A stretch of DNA of 64,000 nucleotides, taken from Mytilinidion resinicola. Taxonomy: Eukaryota > Ascomycota > Dothideomycetes > Mytilinidiales > Mytilinidiaceae. A model generated the notes under the pieces. It made no database searches. It was not told where the DNA came from and saw nothing but the letters and a program-made list of their open reading frames with translations. The stretch covers positions 1-64,000 of the forward strand of contig NW_022985443.1 of NCBI RefSeq assembly GCF_010093595.1, given 5' to 3'. This document shows, in pieces, positions 23,941 to 31,533 of this stretch. The position numbers and the translations under genes are program-made. Numbering within the stretch: position 1 is the stretch's first letter; each line of letters begins with the position of its first letter.

Positions 23941-24827
23941 TTAAAGCAACTTTGGCAGCACAGGGATTAGAACTTTCTTAGTTTCCGTTGCCGGCAGCCC
24001 TTGCCTTAGATACCTCGATATGTCCTTTGCCGAGACGAAGAACTTATCGGAGATGGCCAGGTATCCTTAGCCCGCGGCTTCTGGGGCTTCTATGGCCAGG
24101 ATGTGCAAGGTCGGCAACATCCCTGACGTCGACAGTGCTGAATGAAAGGTTGGGAAGCCAGGGAAGATTTCCATTCAGCATTCTCGTAGGCAGTTCCAAG
24201 CCGATATTCTCTTCATTTCCAAGCTAAGGGCCCCACACGCCAACCGGATTGACCATCGCTAGTTCCAGGCTCTCCCCGTCGTTCTTTAGCCATTCCCACG
24301 CAGCTTGCTCCGCCAGCGTTTTACTTTTTTCGTACGCTCCAACTGGACTTTTGGCGTCTTTCAGCACCGTCCGGTCCTTCTCAGTGAACGGGTTGTCCTT
24401 TGTCCTCTTTTCGTGGCCGTAACTGATGGCTGCAAACGAAGATGTAATGACAACACGCTTGACGGTTCCGGCTTTTTTTCGCAGCTCGGAGCGCCCTCAG
24501 TGTCCCCTCTCGAGCTGGTTTAATAAGTTCATTTTCGTTCTTGGGCACATTCAGTGGGTAGGGGGATGCAACGTGGATCACAAAGTCGCAGCATTTGCAT
24601 GCGTCGTCCCAACCTTTATCACCAAGGAGATCAACTTCAAAGAAGTCAACGGCATTGACCTGCTCCTCTAATATCCCACCGTTGCTGATTTTTTCCCGCA
24701 CAGAATAAGAGGAGCTCAGAGACCGCATAGTAGTTCGGACACGGTGGCCTTTCTCGAGCTCGTGAACGATGACATGGGCGCCGATGAAGCCAGACCCTCC
24801 CGTAACAAGAACAGTTTTGCCAGTCAT
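23941..24827 (-). pseudogene. NAD(P)-dependent reductase (Gre2/dihydroflavonol-reductase type), decayed
   Basis: The minus strand begins MTGKTVLVTGGSGFIGAHV, the Rossmann motif of extended short-chain dehydrogenases that reduce aldehydes or ketones with NADPH. It continues well through FVIHVASPYP. At about 24,475 a run of seven A shifts the frame. In the next frame the family sequence resumes (VVITSSFAAISYG, then Y and K of the active site in GAYEKSKT). A TAG follows in the GP-x-LG segment, a further one-base shift lies near 24,108, and there is a TAA after EAAG. The last codons PKLL-stop end at 23941. With two shifts and two stops the gene is dead or misassembled. The open part alone is 148 codons. 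It may be a former tailoring enzyme of the neighbouring cluster. Confidence 0.85.
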
Positions 24828-24939
24828 GGCTGCAATAGATATAAATGCTTTTTCGGGGGAAAAGGACCAGTGACAGAGCCTTGGTGATATTAACTAACAC
24901 AAGCACTAGGCCATAAAGCCTGCGTTTTAATACTCGGCC

Positions 24940-25054
24940 ACAGTATAAAGTTTCATCCAGCTCGTTCCGTAGCCTACAATCTGTGATTACCATCTTTGCT
25001 CTCCTGCCCGCCCGCCACGTAGCTGGGCTGTCCTGCCGACCGAGACCCGTGACA
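24940..25054 (-). repeat. LTR-like dispersed repeat, copy A
   Basis: Read on the minus strand, TGTCACGGGTCTCGGTCG and the following ~110 bp match 30150-30265 at about 80%. The 5' TGTCA fits an LTR start. If it is a solo LTR it could extend to about 24,838, where TATCTATTGCA ends just before the reductase start codon, but no target duplication was found. It lies in what would be the reductase promoter. Confidence 0.65.
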
Positions 25055-25393
25055 TATTTTGGTTTCCCAACCAAAGCACACGATAGGGTTTAACGTCTGA
25101 CTACACTAGACTAGACTACAGTCTCACGTGCACTAACCTTGGCTTTTGGGGATTCAGGTAGTCTTGTCCTCCTATTGAGAAGCATTGATGGCGCTGAGCA
25201 ATCTATGTCAATTGTCGTTTTACAGCCGATGTTTGTCACAGTAGCTCTTGTCAAGACGCTGGCTAGTTGGCTGGCTTACTGGCATGCTTTCTACAGTGCT
25301 TGGATGACGAACGCAAATGCCCTCTAAAAGAATTAATCGTTCAAAAATGAAATATTTCATTTATAATTCTAGAGATCCCCAAGTCGAGACAGA
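25055..25393. other. intergenic, 3' side of the 2OG oxygenase
   Basis: No gene is seen. The short frame at 25,139-25,327 has no family resemblance. It probably holds the 3' UTR of the oxygenase gene. Confidence 0.4.
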
Positions 25394-26566
25394 TCAGTCA
25401 TAATTGCGATCGCGGAAGCCTTCAAGGACCTCGACGGTGCCGTCGCCCGACTCCTCATACTTCTTTTTGCGGAGGTCTGGGTTCAGCTGCAGCGCCTGCT
25501 TAGCTTTGACCCATTCGGCCATGGAGACGGGCCGGGTGAAGCGGGGCTTGACGCCGGCGGCTTGCAGGACGGGCGAGTCGAGGATGGGGTTGAGGATGAG
25601 GTCGCTATGGGGACGGGCGAAGTAGACGATGCCCTGGCGGTCGTACTGGATCTGGTCGGCCGGTGGGGCGACGACACGGTGGACGGAGCTCTTGAGGTAG
25701 CCGCCCGTCAGGTGGGAGATGGTGTCAGCTAGGTTGACGGTGATGGTGCCGGGCTGGGACGAGACGTAGGTCCACTTGCCGTCCTCACCGAGGATCTGCA
25801 GGCCGATGACGGGCTGGCGGAAGAGCAGGGTCAGTGTGCCCAGGTCAGTGTGGCCGGGGGTCAGCTGTTGGTTGCTGGCGGCGTGCTCCTCGGCGGTGCG
25901 CTTGCGGTAGAGCATGTAGCGCATGTGGTCCTCGCTGTGCTTCTCGTATGTGTGCTGCTTGGCCAGGTACTCGTCGTCCGGCAGCTGCAGCACGATGGCG
26001 AACAGGCGCAGCAGTGGCAGCACCACGTTGGCGTGCAGCGCCCGGTGGAAGGCCGCGATCTCGGGCAGATGCGCCTTGAGCACGTCCGGCAGGTGCTCCT
26101 CCTGGTGCTTGAAGTCGTCGGTGAACTTAGCAAAGTTGTACACCTCGATGTTGTCCGGGACCGTGCCGACCGCGTACTGCCCGGGGCGCCGGTAGCCGTT
26201 GTAGGCGCCGTTGGCGAAGTCGGCGATGTACTTTTCCTTCTCCTCGGTGGGGAGGTCGAAGGCGTTGCGCGCCAGCGTGAACTGACGGTCCACCTCCTCC
26301 TGCGACAGGCCGAAGTTCTTGACGTAGAAGAAGCCGACGTGGTGCACCGCGTGCTCCAGCTGCTTGGCCAGCCGCTCCTTGCCGCCCGGCTGGTTGAAGT
26401 CGGACAAGTCGAGGGTCACCAGCTCGGACCACGGCAGCTGCTCCTTGGTCTCGGCCGGGTGCACATATGGCTTGAGGTTGGCATAGTCGTACGGCTGAGC
26501 ATCGCTGGTGGACACAGACACCTGTTGAGGTAATGTGATCACGTTTTCAGTTACGGTGGTCGACAT
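25394..26566 (-). CDS. 2-oxoglutarate/Fe(II)-dependent oxygenase
   Basis: Single-exon gene of 390 residues. It is a cytosolic dioxygenase of the isopenicillin-N-synthase/DIOX fold, expected to hydroxylate, desaturate or epoxidise a small molecule using Fe(II), O2 and 2-oxoglutarate. The N-terminal DIOX_N region lies at about 48-160 (LDLSDFNQPGG, VGFFYVKNFG). The iron triad is H239 and D241 in GHTDLGTLTLL and H296 in SSVHRVV. R310 in YDRQGIVYF sits where the 2-oxoglutarate-binding Arg is expected. The start is the first ATG, and length is normal for fungal cluster members (350-400). The gene is divergent from the MFS transporter at 27,826 across a 1.26-kb promoter region. The substrate is unknown, and a role in the cluster is inferred from position. 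Confidence 0.9.
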   Translation of the reverse strand: MSTTVTENVITLPQQVSVSTSDAQPYDYANLKPYVHPAETKEQLPWSELVTLDLSDFNQPGGKERLAKQLEHAVHHVGFFYVKNFGLSQEEVDRQFTLARNAFDLPTEEKEKYIADFANGAYNGYRRPGQYAVGTVPDNIEVYNFAKFTDDFKHQEEHLPDVLKAHLPEIAAFHRALHANVVLPLLRLFAIVLQLPDDEYLAKQHTYEKHSEDHMRYMLYRKRTAEEHAASNQQLTPGHTDLGTLTLLFRQPVIGLQILGEDGKWTYVSSQPGTITVNLADTISHLTGGYLKSSVHRVVAPPADQIQYDRQGIVYFARPHSDLILNPILDSPVLQAAGVKPRFTRPVSMAEWVKAKQALQLNPDLRKKKYEESGDGTVEVLEGFRDRNYD

Positions 26567-27825
26567 GTTTCCGTTCTGGGAGCTGTGACTGTCGGTTGCT
26601 TTTAGTCGGGCCGGGCTTGGCTGGATGGGAGAGAGATCGATTTAGCCCTCCACCACCACGGGTATGTTGGCTTCTTATAAATCTATGCTTCCAGCGTCAA
26701 TTCCGCTATTTACGCTTAGGGTCCCCATTCCTCCCGACTCTTTCAAAGGAAGTCTGTTCCATACGGTCTTATCTGGGTTTGCCGTTTATCCAGCAGCCCT
26801 ACAAGCACGTCATTCACCCCAGCGACCCAATTCACGCTCTCGGTCGACTCTAATTGACATAGTTGGTACGGCTTTATAAGCACGCTCTCCGCTATTCATC
26901 AATCGTCGAGATCCTGCTCTTTGTGGAAGAAAATGTGGTATTTCCCGCCAATGGCCGTTAACCACGCCATCCACTCACGGCCCAAGTTGAAGACGGCAGA
27001 TACGACCCGAAGTAGGATGTATGCTTTCACTAGCCCACGTTCCGCCATCTATCTCCTAATGTTGCCATCCTCAGATACATGTATAGCGTGTTTGCTGCCT
27101 TGCCACCTTGCCGCTTAACCAACAGCCCTGCAATAGCGCCATCCAATCCAGCGCCCAGAATCCATAAATCAACACCCAAGGGCCCCGACGAGGTCTCCAG
27201 CAGGCATTCGGCTGTCTACACCCGGGTCTCAGTGGTTTTTAGGATTCTGAGACCCCTAAGTCGCTGTTTCGTGGGGTTTCGATCTGGTCAGTTGACCAGC
27301 AGCCCGCCTATCACGCCATCTGATTTGGGGCTAAACTTCGAGATACCTCGTTCGCGAGTGGTCTCTCTGTGTTCTCTGATAAGAGTTGCAGGATCTGGAC
27401 GCTATTCTCACTCTTGGCTCTGCTTTCGTTCTGCACAAAAAGGGTCCAACATGTGGTCTGGAGTGGGTATGGCTGGTTAACCCGCAGTGGTGCAATCACG
27501 CCATAAAATGTAAGGATTCGACAGTGAGTATCCCAAACCTCATTGGAGACATCTGACTCAATCAACATGCGTCCCATACAATCGCAACGGTCGCCATTAT
27601 CCCCCGCAATCCAGGAACCCGGGTGTCGTCCGGGCCGGTTTTTGCATCAGAATCTCTGTAATGGCGCCATAGATAACGAGCTGGACGAAAGACTCGGCTA
27701 ATCCAACGCTCAAGAATGATGGCGACAAAAGGGGTAATATGGCGGAATTGGTACCAGCAGAGTTACTCATAAAACGCGTACCCAGCTAAGACCATCCAGC
27801 TCTGCAGTTTAACAAGCAGCGATCC
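26567..27825. promoter_or_regulatory. divergent promoter region with a four-fold spaced motif
   Basis: This 1.26-kb region lies between the divergent oxygenase and transporter genes and has no convincing ORF. A motif of about 30 bp, TTAACC followed by a GCAAT(C/A)(A/G)CGCCAT-like part, recurs at 26957, 27114, 27291 and 27476, all on one strand and at steps of 157-185 bp. The first copy lacks the middle. The sequence just upstream of copies 2-4 also matches weakly (a T-G/C-rich run ending before GTTAACC), so this may be an old tandem duplication. A TATAA-like GCTTTATAAGC lies at about 26,871. Confidence 0.55.
27224..27255. repeat. 9-bp perfect inverted repeat (hairpin)
   Basis: GGGTCTCAG and CTGAGACCC are separated by 14 bases inside the divergent promoter region. 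It could form a hairpin or bind a dimeric protein. The function is not known. Confidence 0.8.
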
Positions 27826-29493
27826 ATGGCAGCTATCACAGCACTGGGCGAGTTCGGGTTGGCCACGCCCACGGGCGACAAGGCACATCCGACGGTGGAG
27901 ACGACAGCGGTTGGGAGTGGTGGAGTCCTTACCTCCAGCGAATTCGACAACGAGCCAAAGAAATTGGAAGCCTACCAGAAGCCAGGCGCATGGGGGGCCA
28001 TCTGTCGCTTCGGGCGCACCGTGCAGAGATACGTGTGGGACGATCCGGACAAGTCCACGGAAGAAAAGAAGTTTCTGTTCAAGCTCGACTTCTTCACGCT
28101 CATCTACTGTTGCTTGGGATACTTCTGCAAGGGGTTGGCCCAGACCAATATCTTCAATGCCTACGTCTCGGGCATGAAGGAAAGTCTGAACATGCAGGGC
28201 AGCGAACTGACGTACATGCAAAACGTCTTCACCGCCGGCTATGTCGTGGGTCAGCTCCCCGCCGTCATGTTGGCGACGCGAGTCCGGCCTTCCATCCTCG
28301 TGCCGACGTGCGAGGTCCTCTGGGCGGTATGCACCTTTGCCTCTGCTACAGTCACGACGGTGCCGCAGCTCTATGCCCTGCGTTTCCTCATCGGCCTCTT
28401 CGAATCCGCCTATTTCCCCTGTATCATCTACGTTATGGGGTCGTGGTATACGAAGCATGAGCGGGCGAAGCGTCTGACCTTGTTCTATGCCTCCGGGAGC
28501 ATGGCGGGCATGTTCAGCGGCTATCTTCAAGCAGGAGCCTACAAGGGCTTGAATGGCAAGCTCGGCCACGAAGGTTGGCAATGGCTGTTCATTATTTGCG
28601 GCATCATCAGCCTACCCAGCGGCCTTCTTGGTTATGTCTTCCTCGCCGACTTCCCCGAAACCACACGCGCATTCTACATAACCAAGGCAGAAGCAGAGTG
28701 GGCGCGGGAGCGGCTGCGACGCGAGGGATACAAGCCTCTGGGCGCGTCCAAGTGGACGCGCACCAAAGTCTTCCGCATCATGGCCCAATGGCAGTTTTGG
28801 GTGCTACCCATCGGCTACATGATCATTCAGCAGAGCGTGCCTCAGATACAACCCATCTTCTCCCTGTGGCTCAAGGCCGAAAAGTACTCGGTGTACGATA
28901 TCAACGTCCTGCCCACCGCGCAGACTGCTATCGGCGTCGTCGTGCAGCTCATCGCCGGCATGGTGTCGGATTCTCCGCTCCTGAAAGGCCGACGCGCCGA
29001 AGCCATGAGCGCGATGATACTCGGCACCTTCTTCAGTGTCATCACGCTGGCTGTATGGGATGTGTCGCACGACTTGAGGTTCGCCGCCTACTACTTGGCC
29101 TACACGGGCTCCGGCCTCGCCGGCCTATACTTTTCCTGGTTCCCCGAACTCATCCCCCACGACCACGAGATGCGAGGCTTCATGATCGCCGTCTCCAACA
29201 TGTTCAGCTACATCCAGAGCATTTGGATTTCCGACGTCGTCTGGAGGACCGCCGACGCACCCCGATTCCACCGCGGCTTTATCGCAGCGTCAGTCTTTTG
29301 CGCCGCGCTAGTGCTGCTGACGATTCTCCTTCGCGTCCTGGAACTCCGCGACGTTCGGAAACGGGCTCGCCTCGCCCAGGGCGACGAGGAGGGTCCTGCG
29401 GCTGCAGCGACAACGTCGGAAGCTACGGAAACTACTCACACGCTGGAGACGGGTACTAGTCGGGAGGGTACCGAGAAACAACACCTAGGCTGA
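27826..29493 (+). CDS. MFS transporter, allantoate/pantothenate permease (Dal5-like) type
   Basis: Intronless gene of 555 residues. It is a plasma-membrane anion:cation symporter-type carrier of the ACS family, whose members import organic acids such as allantoate, pantothenate or tartrate. A cytosolic N-terminus of about 85 residues precedes the first helix (LDFFTLIYCCLGYFCKGL). About 12 helices follow, with a large loop in the middle (about 285-330). Family signs include DxxNIxNAYVSGM-like sequence after helix 1, LPxxxLxTRxRPS and RFLIGLFESAYFP. The C-terminal tail is Thr/Glu/Ala-rich and disordered. It starts at an ATG before a normal N-terminus. It sits back to back with the 2OG oxygenase. 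It may move a precursor or product, but the family does not tell the cargo. Confidence 0.9.
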   Translation: MAAITALGEFGLATPTGDKAHPTVETTAVGSGGVLTSSEFDNEPKKLEAYQKPGAWGAICRFGRTVQRYVWDDPDKSTEEKKFLFKLDFFTLIYCCLGYFCKGLAQTNIFNAYVSGMKESLNMQGSELTYMQNVFTAGYVVGQLPAVMLATRVRPSILVPTCEVLWAVCTFASATVTTVPQLYALRFLIGLFESAYFPCIIYVMGSWYTKHERAKRLTLFYASGSMAGMFSGYLQAGAYKGLNGKLGHEGWQWLFIICGIISLPSGLLGYVFLADFPETTRAFYITKAEAEWARERLRREGYKPLGASKWTRTKVFRIMAQWQFWVLPIGYMIIQQSVPQIQPIFSLWLKAEKYSVYDINVLPTAQTAIGVVVQLIAGMVSDSPLLKGRRAEAMSAMILGTFFSVITLAVWDVSHDLRFAAYYLAYTGSGLAGLYFSWFPELIPHDHEMRGFMIAVSNMFSYIQSIWISDVVWRTADAPRFHRGFIAASVFCAALVLLTILLRVLELRDVRKRARLAQGDEEGPAAAATTSEATETTHTLETGTSREGTEKQHLG

Positions 29494-29620
29494 GATTTAA
29501 AAGTGTATACAAACCTCCAGTTCGTCAAAAAAGTCTATCCGATAGATTTTATTGACTAAAATAAGGGGGCATCTTAGACTAATTTTTATATAGAGAGTAT
29601 CTCGTAGAACAAATCACAAG

Positions 29621-30149
29621 ATGACATATGGGCCAGGTTGGCAACCAATCGAAGAACAAGCAATTCCACTATATTATCAAAAGCGTTACTACCCAATTAA
29701 AATTGGCGACTTCTTCAAGAATCAACATCGAATCATCGCACAGCTTGGTTATGGAGCGTACTCCACTGCTTGACTTGCCTGGGATGAGAGGTTAACACAC
29801 CAGGCATCCTATAAACCTAAACTGACGCCGATTTAGATTGAAGTAGTACATCTCACTAAAGGTCTGCGTTTAAGATAATATAGAAACATCGGCAATTATC
29901 AATAAAGTCAAGATGCTATAGTGCTTGAGTAAGTTCGCTCAAGAAGCTAATCATCCAGGCTTGGACTTCACGCATCTTGCTAGTGTTGTCTTCGAGACTA
30001 ATGGACCATCTAGCCTTATTATTGTATCGCGACGAAATCTCAAGAAAGTAGTCTATGCACATTACAAGAAACATCCACCAATGCAATCTTGCCAAAGATT
30101 CTAGTGAAATCTCTAATACATCATGGTTTTCTATGAATTGGCTACATAC
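29621..30149 (+). pseudogene. SR-protein-kinase-like (SRPK-type) gene fragment
   Basis: From an ATG at 29621 the frame reads YYPIKIGDFFKNQHRIIAQL, then GYGAYSTA, a stop, and LAWDER. This is the N-lobe of fungal SRPK-like kinases, where the stop replaces the Trp of STVWLA (TGG to TGA). After frameshifts the similarity continues with HPGLDFTHLA, FETNGPS and ILPKILVKSLIH to WLHT at about 30,148. There the LTR-like repeat copy B begins and the catalytic loop is never reached. It is a dead, truncated kinase. Such kinases are abundant and often decayed in ascomycete accessory regions. Confidence 0.7.
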
Positions 30150-30265
30150 TGTCACGGGTCTCGGTCGACAGGATAGCCTAGCTACCTGGCGGGCGTGCAG
30201 GAGGGCAAAGATGGCAATTATGGATTGTATTCGCTACGTAGACCACACGCTTTATAGGCGGACTG
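30150..30265 (+). repeat. LTR-like dispersed repeat, copy B
   Basis: TGTCACGGGTCTCGGTCGAC and the following ~110 bp match copy A at 24940-25054 on the opposite strand. It starts exactly where the kinase fragment ends. The far end is unknown. The next 200 bp (to about 30,490) may belong to the same LTR but have no partner in the window. Confidence 0.65.
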
Positions 30266-31533
30266 GCGGGGTAAGGATGACAAGAAGTAGCTTGAAGAGC
30301 TACAAAGGTGATGGGGAGGCGCAAGGAAATCTTTCGCGATTAGCACAACCTCAGGAACAGCTTTCTAGCCAATGGGAGTTTTCGTGCCATGACGCGACAA
30401 CTCCTATTGGCTACTTCTTCGCGCGCTACTACAACAGCTTGCACAAAAGCTTGCTGTAGCTTATAGCGTTTTACCGCAACTTGCGGATAGTTCCACGAAC
30501 GGGTCCGCGGACGGTGGCTCCTACGGAGGCTCTGCAGGCAGCTTCACGGGTAGCTTTTTGAGAGCATTCAGGACCATGAGGACGCAGAAAAGAGGAGCAT
30601 GGTCCGGATCTGGAGGAGAACGGCTGGATCCACGCAACACGAATTTAAGACTGTGAACCCGTGGAGGAGAGGAGCTGGATCCACGTTTCATTTACGACGT
30701 GAGGCGAGACTGTCGAGAGCAAAATCTACTCACTGGGGGTGTATTGAAATGAAGGGCAGTCTCATCCCTCTTATCCCTAGGCTGCGGAACCCATGCTCCA
30801 TATCATCGTCCGTGAGATAATCGAAGACAACTCCGGGGCTTCCTTGTAAATCTCGTAACACACGGTGAGTATATCCCCGTGTCGGCGCATTACGAGAGCA
30901 AGGAACATTGCAGATACTCCGGCCAGGCAAGCCACCTTATCGAGCTTGAACTGTCTGCGCGGTTTGCAAAAAGAGTGAGCGAGGCACGATGTTTTTGAAA
31001 GTTGAGAATCCGCAAGTACGGCTGCCACCATCGGAAACATGACGCTGGCCTTCTCTTACCCCGTATGGTATTCCAAAGTTGCAAGGTGGAACTATTTCGG
31101 GACACAGGCGATATGGTGGTCAAAACAACATACTGCGAGTGAAGGGCCTCCTGAGGCATGCGGAGCTTAAAAGAACTTGGCAGCCCCAGCTCTGCATATG
31201 AGAGTGAGAGAGTCGAGGTGGTTGGGTGGAAGCATGGAAGCATGGGAGCTGCGGAAGGCCACTGCGCTCAACGCTAGATTTCCAAACCAATGGGCAAATA
31301 AGGAGCTCAGGGCAGAGAGCTCTCAAGGCAGGCATTGTCGCAATGAGGCTCTTGGTCTACACTTGCTCCTTGGTCTACTCTTGCTTAATATCCGCCGGAG
31401 TCTATGTAGGCAACCTTCCCCATCCACCTCTTCCAAACCCGAACCGCTTAGCCTCAGTAACCAGGGCTCGCTGAATTTATTACTAGTATATTCTAATTAT
31501 ACAGCGTAAAGCAAATAAGAAAAGCTGGATATC
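30266..31533. other. intergenic, no gene recognised
   Basis: No family match is seen. The 87-codon minus-strand frame at 30,777-31,040 (ATG start, ending MIWSMGSAA) is the only compact ORF, and I do not recognise it. CTGGATCCACG occurs twice (30,633 and 30,673). Confidence 0.4.
30366..30413. repeat. 15-bp inverted repeat
   Basis: TAGCCAATGGGAGTT (30366-30380) and AACTCCTATTGGCTA (30399-30413) pair at 14 of 15 positions around an 18-base loop. Each arm contains a CCAAT-type box (CCAAT / ATTGG). It may be part of the LTR-like element upstream. Confidence 0.75.

Noticed and set aside
25850..26533. 227-codon ORF on the plus strand
   Set aside because: It is antisense to the 2OG oxygenase. The Val/Leu/Gly-rich composition is a GC-rich codon shadow.
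30777..31040. 87-codon minus-strand ORF with an ATG
   Set aside because: It is compact but matches nothing I know, and there is no supporting context. Left as intergenic.
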